Below, piece by piece: positions 1-5,134 of a DNA stretch of 5,385 nt. Made by a program: the position numbers and the translations under genes. The notes under the pieces are model-generated. The model saw only the letters and a list, made by a program, of their open reading frames with translations. It was not told where the DNA came from and ran no database searches. The stretch comes from Desulfuromonas sp. (GTDB taxonomy: Bacteria; Desulfobacterota; Desulfuromonadia; Desulfuromonadales; Trichloromonadaceae). The stretch spans positions 1 through 5,385 of the forward strand of contig JAQYWA010000163.1 of NCBI GenBank assembly GCA_030145265.1, read 5' to 3'. The stretch's first letter is position 1, and each line of letters starts with the position of its first letter.

Positions 1-75
1 CTCCCCAGGCTTCAACCAGACCCGGGCGATGGAGGTCTTCCTTTTACCGGTCGCGTAGAACTTCTGCTCAGCCAT
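1..75 (-). CDS. rpsI: 30S ribosomal protein S9, N-terminal part (cut by window edge)
   Basis: The first 25 codons read MAEQKFYATGKRKTSIARVW followed by LKPGE. The YATGKRKTSIARVW stretch is the conserved N-terminus of bacterial ribosomal protein S9, whose long C-terminal tail (not in the window) reaches the decoding region of the 30S subunit. The ATG at 73-75 is preceded by an AGGAGA Shine-Dalgarno at 81-86, which supports this start. It follows rplM after 21 bases with no promoter or terminator between them, the usual L13-S9 operon, so the two are almost certainly cotranscribed. The rest of the gene lies left of base 1. Identity is secure despite the short fragment. Confidence 0.95.
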   Translation of the reverse strand, partial: MAEQKFYATGKRKTSIARVWLKPGE

Positions 76-96
76 CTTTATCTCCTAAAATCGATC

Positions 97-525
97 TTAA
101 AGTACGAGTTCTTTGGGCAGCTGTGCGGCATGGGGATGATCGCCGCCGGCGTAGACCTTCAACTTGCGAAACATCTGACGGCCCAGCTTGTTCTTGGGAA
201 GCATGCCCTTGACCGCCTTCTTGATCAGGTCTTCGGGTTTCTTCGCAATCAGCTTCTCAGCATTGATCGAACGAAGACCACCCGGATACCCGGTGTGACG
301 GTGATACATCTTATCGGCCATCTTATTGCCGGTCAGTGTGACCTTCTCGGCGTTCAGCACCACGACGAAGTCGCCGGTGTCGACGCTGGGGGTGTAAATG
401 GCCTTATGCTTGCCGCGCAGTACGCGGGCAATTTCGGTCGCGGCACGACCCAGGACTTTGCCGTCCAGATCGATGACAAACCATTCTCTCTTGATATCAG
501 CCTCTTTGGCAACTTGCGTACTCAT
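97..525 (-). CDS. rplM: 50S ribosomal protein L13
   Basis: The 142-residue product has the same length as Escherichia coli L13. L13 is an early-assembly protein of the large ribosomal subunit that binds 23S rRNA. Visible family signatures are [20 protein letters not shown] (about 13-32), [20 protein letters not shown] (36-55), the HTGYPGG segment (77-83), and the C-terminal signature [20 protein letters not shown] (107-126). The ATG at 523-525 has a purine-rich GAGAGGA site at 531-537. A near-consensus promoter lies upstream (585-613), so the rplM-rpsI pair has its own transcription start. In E. coli L13 represses its own operon through the leader. The leader here has a potential 5' hairpin, but whether it serves that purpose is only a guess. 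Confidence 0.98.
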   Translation of the reverse strand: MSTQVAKEADIKREWFVIDLDGKVLGRAATEIARVLRGKHKAIYTPSVDTGDFVVVLNAEKVTLTGNKMADKMYHRHTGYPGGLRSINAEKLIAKKPEDLIKKAVKGMLPKNKLGRQMFRKLKVYAGGDHPHAAQLPKELVL

Positions 526-547
526 GGTCTTCCTCTCTATACGTAAA

Positions 548-577
548 CTGTGAATTTGGCGTAACGGGGACTCACAG
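548..577 (-). promoter_or_regulatory. possible 5'-leader hairpin of the rplM-rpsI mRNA
   Basis: CTGTGA at 548-553 and TCACAG at 572-577 are perfect 6-bp inverted arms around an 18-base loop. From the promoter at 585-613 I expect transcription to start near 578, so the mRNA would begin almost exactly with this stem-loop. The ribosome binding site lies about ten bases beyond it. Ribosomal-protein leaders often carry autoregulatory structures, but I do not recognise a known L13-binding motif, and a 6-bp stem with a large loop may be chance. Confidence 0.3.
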
Positions 578-584
578 AAGGGTG

Positions 585-613
585 AAATTAGCGGAACGCC
601 CCGGAGATGTCAA
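585..613 (-). promoter_or_regulatory. sigma70-type promoter for rplM-rpsI
   Basis: Read on the minus strand, a perfect TTGACA -35 box (608-613) is followed by a 17-base spacer and a TAATTT -10 box (585-590). The expected start is near 578, giving an untranslated leader of roughly 50 bases. The -35 box overlaps a small inverted repeat, CAAGA/TCTTG at 611-624. Box match, spacing and placement ahead of the ribosomal-protein operon together make this the best-supported promoter in the left half. Confidence 0.8.
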
Positions 614-811
614 GACTTTTCTTGATGGCGTCGCAAAAAGCCCGCCCTACGGCGTTACGGTGCTTTTTCAGGACTTCGACCTACCTGATGTAGGCCTTCG
701 CCCCCGAAAAATCACCAGGCCTTGTAGATCGAAATTTTTACTTAGCCATCTCAAGATTTTTTTTTTTGCGAAAGCAGCTTTCTTGAGTGGCCGAAGAATT
801 TTCCAGCGACT
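614..811. other. intergenic region between truA and the rplM promoter
   Basis: No gene is supported in this stretch. Besides the hairpin at 635-668 it holds a small stem-loop, CCTAC/GTAGG at 680-694, and an uninterrupted run of eleven T at 757-767. The T run sits inside an inverted repeat, CTCAAGA (750-756) with TCTTGAG (781-787), and next to a second palindromic stretch, GAAAGC-A-GCTTTC (770-782). The T run precedes rather than follows the inner stem on the plus strand, so it does not form a standard terminator in either direction. Confidence 0.5.
635..668. terminator. terminator-like hairpin between truA and the rplM promoter
   Basis: AAAAAGC (635-641) and GCTTTTT (662-668) are perfect inverted arms. 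The stem extends inward by CCG/CGG with one bulged T at 661, leaving a 13-base loop. Because A5 and T5 runs form the stem ends, it has a U-tract in either direction and could act on both strands. Its likely job is to stop readthrough from ecfT-truA before the rplM promoter. It lies about 145 bases past the truA stop codon, further than usual, so function is inferred. A dispersed-repeat origin is the alternative. Confidence 0.5.
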
Positions 812-1546
812 TCAATACCAGACCTCCATCAGGCACAGCCCCTGCGCCGGAGCGGTCGTCCCTGCCCCTTCGCGCCGACCGCCCTGCAGCAGCCGGCGCA
901 GGTCATCGACGTTCATCCTGCCCCAGCCGATCTCCACCAAGGTGCCAACCATAACTCGCACCATGTTGCGCAAAAAACCGGAGCCCTTGACGTCAATATG
1001 CAGCAGATTGTCCTGATGCAACAGTTCGACGGCATAAATTTCCCGAACGGTGGTCGCGGCATCGCAGCCGGAGGCGCGAAAGGCGGCGAAATCATGGGTG
1101 CCGACAAAAGCCACCGCCGCCTCAACCATAGCCTGCTCGTCAAGCGCACCGCGCAGGTGCCAGGAGATGCGAGCCGCCAACGGGGAACGGATCGGGGATT
1201 GACAGATGGTGTAGCGATACCACTTGCCCTTGGCACTGAAACGGGCATGGAAGCCGGCCTCGGCCTCGGCCGCCTCGCGCACCGCCACATCCTGCGGCAG
1301 AAAGCGGTTGACGCCTTCGCGGTAAGCGGATAAAGGAAGTTCACGGCTGGTCATAAAATGGGCGACCAACCCCCGGGCATGGACCCCGGCGTCAGTACGT
1401 CCCGAGCAAAACAGCCGCACGTGCTCACCGAGCACCCGGGCCAGGGCTTCTTCGATGACCTGTTGCACAGCCAGTCCGTTGGACTGTATCTGCCAGCCGA
1501 CATAAGCGGTGCCGTCATATTCGATGGTCAGGCGGATGGTTTTCAT
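812..1546 (-). CDS. truA: tRNA pseudouridine(38-40) synthase A
   Basis: This 244-residue cytoplasmic enzyme isomerises uridine to pseudouridine at positions 38-40 of the tRNA anticodon arm. The TruA family catalytic motif FCSGRTDAGVHA is at about 46-57, with the nucleophilic aspartate at D52. Other family blocks are YDGTAYVGWQ (10-19), FHARFSAKGKWYRY (99-112), GTHDFAAFRA (149-158), GSGFLRNMVR (188-197) and the C-terminal APAQGLCL (232-239). Length is close to E. coli TruA. The ATG at 1544-1546 directly follows the TAA stop of ecfT, with a weak GGGGA site at 1556-1560 inside the ecfT end, so translation is probably coupled. Its position between ecfT and rplM matches a gene order conserved in several phyla. 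Confidence 0.97.
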   Translation of the reverse strand: MKTIRLTIEYDGTAYVGWQIQSNGLAVQQVIEEALARVLGEHVRLFCSGRTDAGVHARGLVAHFMTSRELPLSAYREGVNRFLPQDVAVREAAEAEAGFHARFSAKGKWYRYTICQSPIRSPLAARISWHLRGALDEQAMVEAAVAFVGTHDFAAFRASGCDAATTVREIYAVELLHQDNLLHIDVKGSGFLRNMVRVMVGTLVEIGWGRMNVDDLRRLLQGGRREGAGTTAPAQGLCLMEVWY

Positions 1547-2335
1547 TTACAGCAGTCCCCAGATCAACGCCAGTGCCAGCAACCCGGCGCCAGCCATAAA
1601 CAAATCCCGCCCAGCCAACCGCGGCAGAACAGCATCGGCCGCATTCGACATCGACTGCCGGCCGGCCGCCACCTCGTGGGCCAGAGTGTCGGCGCGGTCG
1701 ACCAGACCAAGCATCAGTGGTGCCAACATCCGCCCGGCAAGCCGGCCACGTTGCAACAGGGAGCCGTGGGCGAGATCTTCGCCACGGCTGCGAAAAGCTT
1801 CGACCTGGGCGGCTCCCTCTTCGCGCAACACCGGGATAAAATGCAGAACTAGCTGCAGCAGCCAGACCAACTCATCGACCGGTACCCGCCAACGGCGTAA
1901 GGGTGTCAATAACGAGGCAACGGCCGCCGCCAGCGCCTCGACCGATGAAGTCAGAGTCAGAAGCGAGGAAAAGACGATGGCTAAAAGCAGCTGTGTGCAG
2001 ACCGTCATCCCCCGCAGCAGCCCGTCATGAGACAACCACTCGACACCGAACAGCGTGCGTCCCGGGGTCAACAGCAGGTGCAGCAACAGGGTGAAAAGAA
2101 ACAGCCAGCGAAAGATGCGGATCCCCCGCCACCAGGTACGCCAGGGGATTTTGGCCAACAGCAACATCACCAAGGCGCAACAACCGAGCCCGGCCAGCCG
2201 CGTCGGCCCCGGTGCGGCGAACGAAGCAACGATGAACAGCGGCAAGACACCCAGCTTGAGCCGCACATCGAGGCGGTGCATGGGAGAATCGCCCGGAACG
2301 TAGCGCCCAAGCGTGATTTCGTCAAGCAAACCCAT
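1547..2335 (-). CDS. ecfT: energy-coupling factor (ECF) transporter T component, EcfT/CbiQ family, without adjacent ATPases
   Basis: The 262-residue membrane protein starts MGLLDEITLGRYVPGDSPMH and continues RLDVRLKL; G-Y-PGDSP-HRLD-R-KL is the N-terminal signature of the EcfT/CbiQ family. EcfT is the scaffold that couples ATP hydrolysis by EcfA subunits to vitamin or metal uptake by a substrate-binding S component. Hydrophobic segments lie near residues 27-45, 47-62, 75-92, 110-128, 155-172 and 242-262. The cytoplasmic coupling region has one recognisable ATPase-contact motif (SRGED, 183-187). The second, usually ARG-like, reads HEVAAGRQ (220-227) and is degenerate. I chose the ATG at 2333-2335 because family homology begins there and a GGTGAT site precedes it; TTG (2350), GTG (2347) and ATG (2344) are in-frame alternatives. 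No ecfA or S gene is in the window, so the substrate cannot be named. Confidence 0.9.
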   Translation of the reverse strand: MGLLDEITLGRYVPGDSPMHRLDVRLKLGVLPLFIVASFAAPGPTRLAGLGCCALVMLLLAKIPWRTWWRGIRIFRWLFLFTLLLHLLLTPGRTLFGVEWLSHDGLLRGMTVCTQLLLAIVFSSLLTLTSSVEALAAAVASLLTPLRRWRVPVDELVWLLQLVLHFIPVLREEGAAQVEAFRSRGEDLAHGSLLQRGRLAGRMLAPLMLGLVDRADTLAHEVAAGRQSMSNAADAVLPRLAGRDLFMAGAGLLALALIWGLL

Positions 2336-2341
2336 CGCACT

Positions 2342-2347
2342 CATCAC
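2342..2347 (-). promoter_or_regulatory. ribosome binding site choosing the ecfT start
   Basis: On the minus strand GGTGAT is complementary to part of the 16S rRNA 3' end and lies six bases before the ATG at 2333-2335. The alternative starts at 2344, 2347 and 2350 overlap or precede this site and have no purine-rich sequence of their own. This favours the shorter 262-residue reading. Confidence 0.5.
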
Positions 2348-2368
2348 CAATCAAGATAAAATAAGCTA

Positions 2369-2505
2369 GCCACAGAGGCACAGAGCCACGGAGATTTTTA
2401 TAGAAACAGAAAAGTAGCAAAAAACCGAAGAATTCTTCCATTGAAGACAAAAGGAAAAACAATGTGAACTCAATGGTCTCCTCTGTGTCTCCGTGCCCCT
2501 GTGGC
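2369..2505. repeat. 137-bp non-coding element with 25-bp inverted termini (CACAGAGGCAC repeat family)
   Basis: The left end (2369-2393) begins GCCACAGAGGCACAGAG. The inverse of the right end (2481-2505) begins GCCACAGGGGCACGGAG. By eye the two 25-bp ends match at 21 positions, three of the four differences being transitions. The core is A/T-rich and carries a perfect 12-bp palindrome, GAAGAATTCTTC, at 2427-2438. There is no credible gene; minus-strand open frames across it give low-complexity peptides typical of such repeats. It separates asd from ecfT. A TATAAA (2397-2402, minus strand) could be a -10 box for ecfT but lacks a convincing -35. The layout fits a small non-autonomous or REP-like intergenic repeat; no target duplication is evident. 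Confidence 0.6.
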
Positions 2506-2520
2506 AAAAGCCGTTTTGCC
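2503..2520 (-). other. perfect hairpin abutting the asd stop codon
   Basis: GGCAAAA (2503-2509) and TTTTGCC (2514-2520) form a perfect 7-bp stem with a 4-base GCCG loop. It touches the asd stop codon (2520-2522) and overlaps the outer end of the repeat at 2369-2505. No T-run follows it on the minus strand, so it is not a standard intrinsic terminator. It might protect the asd mRNA 3' end or be a weak pause site. Confidence 0.4.
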
Positions 2521-3539
2521 TATAAATATTTCGCGACCAGAAGTTCCGCAATCTGCACGGCGTTGGTTGCCGCGCCCTTGCGCAGGTTGTCCGCCGCCAG
2601 CCACAAGTTGAGGGCATTATCGCAGGATTCATCGGCTCGGATACGACCGACCAGGACCTGATCCTGCCCAGCGGCCTCAATCGACATCGGGTAGACCATC
2701 TCCGCCACATCGTCAACCAGCTCGACGCCGGGAGCGGCGGCCAGCACTTCTCGCGCCTTGGCCACAGAAATGTTCCCGGCGGTCTCCACGTTCACCGACT
2801 CGCTGTGACCGTAGAAGACCGGCACTCGAACCGCTGTCGCGGTGATGCGGAGGCTTTCATCAGCGAAAATTTTGCGGGTTTCGTTGACCAGCTTCATCTC
2901 TTCGCGGGTGTAGCCGTTATCGAGAAACGTATCGATATGGGGGAGACAGTTGAAGGCGATCTGGTGCGGATACACCTTGGGATCGCAGGGCCGGCCGTTG
3001 AGCAGCTCGCCGCACTGCACCCGGAGCTCGTCAATCGCCTTCTGTCCGCTGCCCGAAACCGCCTGGTAAGTGGACACCACCAGTCGGCGGATAGGGCTGC
3101 AATTGTGCAGCGGCCCCAGCGCCACCACCAGCTGGATGGTGGAGCAATTGGGATTAGCGATAATCCCCTTGTTCGCGTATCGGGCGACCTCCTCGGGATT
3201 CACCTCGGGAACCACCAGCGGCACCTCGGCATCCATGCGCCAGGCACTCGAGTTGTCAATGCAAACCGCCCCGGCCGCCGCGGCAATCGGACAGAACCTG
3301 GTGCTGAGTTCACCACCGGCGCTGAACAGGGCGATATCGATCCCCTTAAACGAATCCTCGGAGAGCGTCTGCACCATAACCTGATCGCCACGAAAGTCTA
3401 GGAAATCGCCGTCGGAACGCTCCGAGGCCAGCAGCCGCAGTTCACCTACCGGGAACTTGCGTTCTTCAAGGATTTCGAGCATCTGCCGGCCGACGGCGCC
3501 GGTCGCGCCAACGATGGCTACATTGAACAGTCTGGGCAT
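2520..3539 (-). CDS. asd: aspartate-semialdehyde dehydrogenase
   Basis: This 339-residue cytoplasmic enzyme reduces L-aspartyl-4-phosphate to L-aspartate-4-semialdehyde with NADPH, the branch point to lysine/diaminopimelate, threonine and methionine. The nucleotide-binding loop VGATGAVG is at 10-17, SSAWRMD at 97-103, and the catalytic cysteine is C132 in NPNCSTIQLV. QAVSGSGQKA (159-168) is the conserved active-site loop. The acid-base histidine is probably H245 in RVPVFYGHSESV. NLWLAADNLRKGAA (311-324) is the usual C-terminal cofactor region. Length and start agree with the family. The ATG at 3537-3539 has an AGGGAG site at 3551-3556, eleven bases away, which is rather long. It lies downstream of leuB but behind the leuB terminator, so it probably needs its own promoter; I could not identify a convincing one. 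Confidence 0.97.
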   Translation of the reverse strand: MPRLFNVAIVGATGAVGRQMLEILEERKFPVGELRLLASERSDGDFLDFRGDQVMVQTLSEDSFKGIDIALFSAGGELSTRFCPIAAAAGAVCIDNSSAWRMDAEVPLVVPEVNPEEVARYANKGIIANPNCSTIQLVVALGPLHNCSPIRRLVVSTYQAVSGSGQKAIDELRVQCGELLNGRPCDPKVYPHQIAFNCLPHIDTFLDNGYTREEMKLVNETRKIFADESLRITATAVRVPVFYGHSESVNVETAGNISVAKAREVLAAAPGVELVDDVAEMVYPMSIEAAGQDQVLVGRIRADESCDNALNLWLAADNLRKGAATNAVQIAELLVAKYL

Positions 3540-3581
3540 GATCTAAACATCTCCCTAGCTAAATAGAAGGTATTGCTGCTT

Positions 3582-3616
3582 AAAAAAACGGGTCGTTACC
3601 CCCCCCAAAAAACATA
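3582..3616 (-). other. homopolymer/hairpin segment upstream of asd (possible attenuator)
   Basis: Read toward asd, this stretch has a T6 run, a G8 run (3599-3606), a short GGGT/ACCC stem around an AACG loop, one G, and then T7 (3582-3588). A GC hairpin followed by U7 is the outline of an intrinsic terminator, though the stem is only 4 bp. An extended -10-like TGATATGTT lies at 3611-3619 on the minus strand, but no matching -35 is visible. The segment could be a weak attenuator or pause site ahead of asd. Confidence 0.3.
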
Positions 3617-3631
3617 TCAAAAGCTAAGTTA

Positions 3632-3716
3632 AACGCAGAGTCGCAAGGACGCAGAGTAAAAACTTAAACAAAGAGTTTCTTCTGTGGTTTTCTCTGCGTC
3701 TCTGCGCCATTGCGTT
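3632..3716. repeat. 85-bp inverted-terminus repeat (ACGCAGAG family) between leuB and asd
   Basis: The left end (3632-3656) starts AACGCAGAG and ends GACGCAGAG. The inverse of the right end (3692-3716) starts AACGCAATG and ends GACGCAGAG. By eye 20 of 25 positions match. The A/T-rich core has no gene. The layout is the same as the element at 2369-2505: purine-rich CGCAGAG or CACAGAG units, inverted at the two ends of a short A/T-rich core. This suggests a related intergenic repeat family rather than chance. Function is unknown. Confidence 0.55.
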
Positions 3717-3745
3717 AAAAACTTTGATTTAGTTTCAGGTTCATT

Positions 3746-3790
3746 AAAAAAACACAGAGGCACGGAGAACCGCAGTTCCCCGTGCCTCTG
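3746..3790 (-). terminator. intrinsic terminator of leuB
   Basis: CAGAGGCACGG (3755-3765) and CCGTGCCTCTG (3780-3790) form a perfect 11-bp stem. It is extended, after one mismatch, by GAAC/GTTC around a CGCA loop. On the minus strand the stem is followed by TG and seven T (3746-3752). It starts 17 bases past the leuB stop codon. A long GC-rich stem plus a U7 tract is a textbook Rho-independent terminator for leuB. The arm sequence matches the terminal motif of the repeat at 2369-2505, so it may derive from that repeat family. Confidence 0.9.
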
Positions 3791-3807
3791 GCTTATGACG
3801 ATACGAT

Positions 3808-4896
3808 TTAGAGGTTGGCGATAATTGCCGCGCCAATCTCTGCCGTGTTGACCTTCTTTTCACCCGGCAGGTCCTGGAAAATATCACCGGTGCGGAAGCC
3901 CTGATTGAGGGTCTTTTCGACAGCCGCGTCAACGGCATCGGCCGCCTCGATCATGCCGAAGGAGTAGCGCAGCATCATCGACGCCGAAAGGATCTGGGCG
4001 ATAGGATTGGCAATCCCCTGCCCGGCAATGTCGGGAGCGCTGCCGCCCGAGGGCTCGTACATGCCGAAAGTGCCCTCGGCCAGGGAGGCCGAAGGAAGCA
4101 TGCCGAGGGAGCCGGTCAACATGGCAGCCACATCGGAAATGATGTCGCCGAACATGTTACCGCAGAGCATGACGTCGAACTGCTTGGGCCAACGCACCAG
4201 TTGCATGGCAGCGTTGTCAACGTACATGTGGGAGATCTCGACATCGGGGTACTCCTTGGCAACCCGCTCGACCACCTCACGCCAGACCACCGAGGTCGAC
4301 AGCACGTTGGCCTTGTCGATAGAGCAGACCTTCTTGCCGCGCTTGCGGGCGGCCTGGAATGCAACGTGGCTGATGCGCTCGATTTCGGCCTCCGAATACT
4401 TCATGGTGTCAAAGCCGGTACGGGCAGAGCCCTCGCCCTCGATCCCCTTGGGCTCGGCGAAGTAGATCCCCCCGGTCAACTCGCGCACCACCAGCAGGTC
4501 AAAACCACCCGAAATGACCTCTTCCTTGAGGCTCGAAGCGCCGGTCAGGGCCGGGAAGATAATGGCCGGGCGCAGGTTGCAAAAAAGACCGAAAATCTTT
4601 CGTAGCGGCAACAGGGCAGCGCGCTCGGGCTGATCGTCCGGCGGGAGGCTCTCCCACTTGGGACCGCCGACCGAGCCGAACAGGATGGCATCGGAGGCCT
4701 TGCAGATATCGATGGTCGTTTGCGGCAGAGCCTTGCCCTCGATATCGATGCCCGCCCCGCCGACATTGGCTGTGGTGCGCTCGAATTTCACATCAAACTT
4801 CGTCTCGACAGCATCGAGAACCTTGAGTGTCTCGGCCATCACTTCAGGACCGATACCGTCGCCGGGAAGGACTGCTACCTTATACGTCTTTGCCAT
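3808..4896 (-). CDS. leuB: 3-isopropylmalate dehydrogenase
   Basis: This 362-residue cytoplasmic enzyme oxidises and decarboxylates 3-isopropylmalate with NAD+ in leucine biosynthesis. The N-terminal [11 protein letters not shown] is at 10-20 and GGPKW at 77-81. Likely substrate arginines are R99 (PLRK), R109 (NLRP) and R138 (VVREL), with Y145 in [10 protein letters not shown]. The catalytic lysine is K195 in DKANVL. Metal-binding aspartates are D227 (YVDNAA), D251 and D255 in [10 protein letters not shown]. The cofactor loop reads [12 protein letters not shown] (281-292), as in LeuB enzymes; isocitrate dehydrogenases have HGTAP there. The ATG at 4894-4896 has a strong AAAGGAG site at 4907-4913. 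It has its own promoter upstream and a strong terminator downstream, so it appears monocistronic; leuA, leuC and leuD are not in the window. Confidence 0.97.
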   Translation of the reverse strand: MAKTYKVAVLPGDGIGPEVMAETLKVLDAVETKFDVKFERTTANVGGAGIDIEGKALPQTTIDICKASDAILFGSVGGPKWESLPPDDQPERAALLPLRKIFGLFCNLRPAIIFPALTGASSLKEEVISGGFDLLVVRELTGGIYFAEPKGIEGEGSARTGFDTMKYSEAEIERISHVAFQAARKRGKKVCSIDKANVLSTSVVWREVVERVAKEYPDVEISHMYVDNAAMQLVRWPKQFDVMLCGNMFGDIISDVAAMLTGSLGMLPSASLAEGTFGMYEPSGGSAPDIAGQGIANPIAQILSASMMLRYSFGMIEAADAVDAAVEKTLNQGFRTGDIFQDLPGEKKVNTAEIGAAIIANL

Positions 4897-4971
4897 GCCT
4901 GCTCATCTCCTTTAGCGATACAAAATAAATTTCAAGCCGGGTAAACAAAAAAAGACAGATTTTTCAAACGG

Positions 4972-4994
4972 TTGTCACTATAGATAAGTGACAA
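4972..4994. promoter_or_regulatory. 23-bp palindrome, probable operator on the leuB promoter
   Basis: TTGTCACT (4972-4979) and AGTGACAA (4987-4994) are perfect 8-bp inverted arms around the 7-base spacer ATAGATA. The site covers the -10 box and most of the spacer of the leuB promoter, so a bound dimer would block RNA polymerase. A further TTGTCA at 5000-5005 and the repeated TCAAACG at 4964-4970 and 5003-5009 lie around it. I cannot match it to a known regulator: it is neither a CRP (TGTGA-N6-TCACA) nor an FNR (TTGAT-N4-ATCAA) site. Its divergent setting means it could also act on the transporter gene. Confidence 0.6.
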
Positions 4995-5006
4995 AATATT
5001 TGTCAA
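4977..5006 (-). promoter_or_regulatory. sigma70-type promoter for leuB
   Basis: On the minus strand a perfect TTGACA -35 box (5001-5006) is followed by an 18-base A/T-rich spacer and TATAGT (4977-4982), five of six matches to the -10 consensus. Transcription would start near 4970, leaving a leader of about 75 bases before leuB. I see no leucine-codon-rich leader peptide there, so classical leu attenuation is not supported. Control more likely acts through the palindrome lying over the promoter. Confidence 0.75.
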
Positions 5007-5013
5007 ACGTTTT

Positions 5014-5051
5014 CTGGCCGCAGCATAAGTCGATCCATCGTTTTCGGCCAG
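5014..5051. repeat. paired direct and inverted repeats in the divergent spacer
   Basis: CTGGCCG (5014-5020) and CGGCCAG (5045-5051) are perfect inverted arms 24 bases apart. Each is preceded by the same CGTTTTC heptamer (5008-5014 and 5039-5045). They lie upstream of the possible transporter promoter and could be a pair of protein-binding half-sites or a weak stem-loop. Function is not known. Confidence 0.35.
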
Positions 5052-5080
5052 GGGAATTCCGCTGGACATCAGTAGTAGCA

Positions 5081-5089
5081 TGATATAAA
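5081..5089 (+). promoter_or_regulatory. possible extended -10 promoter for the transporter gene
   Basis: TGATATAAA is an extended -10 element (TG, one base, then TATAAA at 5084-5089). No good -35 box lies 16-18 bases upstream, which extended -10 promoters tolerate. Transcription would begin near 5096, giving a leader of about 40 bases. An alternative pair is TTGTCA (5000-5005) with CATAAG (5024-5029), 18 bases apart, overlapping the leuB -35 region. Confidence 0.4.
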
Positions 5090-5134
5090 TCTTATTCCGT
5101 CGACCCTGATCCTTCAGCCTTGAGCCTTTTTGTC

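Noticed and set aside
582..1016. Plus-strand open frame of 144 residues across the truA-rplM spacer
   Set aside because: It starts in the rplM promoter, crosses terminator-like hairpins and ends antisense to truA, with no family motif and no ribosome site.
1358..2359. Several long plus-strand open frames opposite ecfT and truA
   Set aside because: They are rich in Q, P, R and H, as expected of the antisense of GC-rich membrane-protein codons, while the minus strand has a clear EcfT signature.
2336..2519. Riboswitch upstream of ecfT that would reveal the vitamin or metal transported
   Set aside because: The spacer is almost entirely the inverted-terminus repeat; no cobalamin, TPP, FMN or other known core is visible.
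2322..2716. Minus-strand open frames of 61 and 116 residues spanning the asd-ecfT spacer
   Set aside because: Both run through the inverted-terminus repeat. The longer one overlaps asd in another frame; the shorter enters the ecfT start. The peptides (for example a C-terminal SVALCLCG) are the kind produced by this repeat family in any genome, with no ribosome site.
2805..3401. 198-residue plus-strand open frame
   Set aside because: It is fully antisense to asd, whose catalytic motifs are intact, and shows no recognisable domain.
3632..3790. CRISPR-like array from the repeated CGCAGAG/CACAGAG units
   Set aside because: The units are inverted, imperfect and irregularly spaced, with no constant-length spacers.
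4897..4970. Leucine attenuator, T-box or riboswitch in the leuB leader
   Set aside because: The leader is short and A/T-rich, with no leucine-codon run, no terminator/antiterminator pair and no recognisable riboswitch core.
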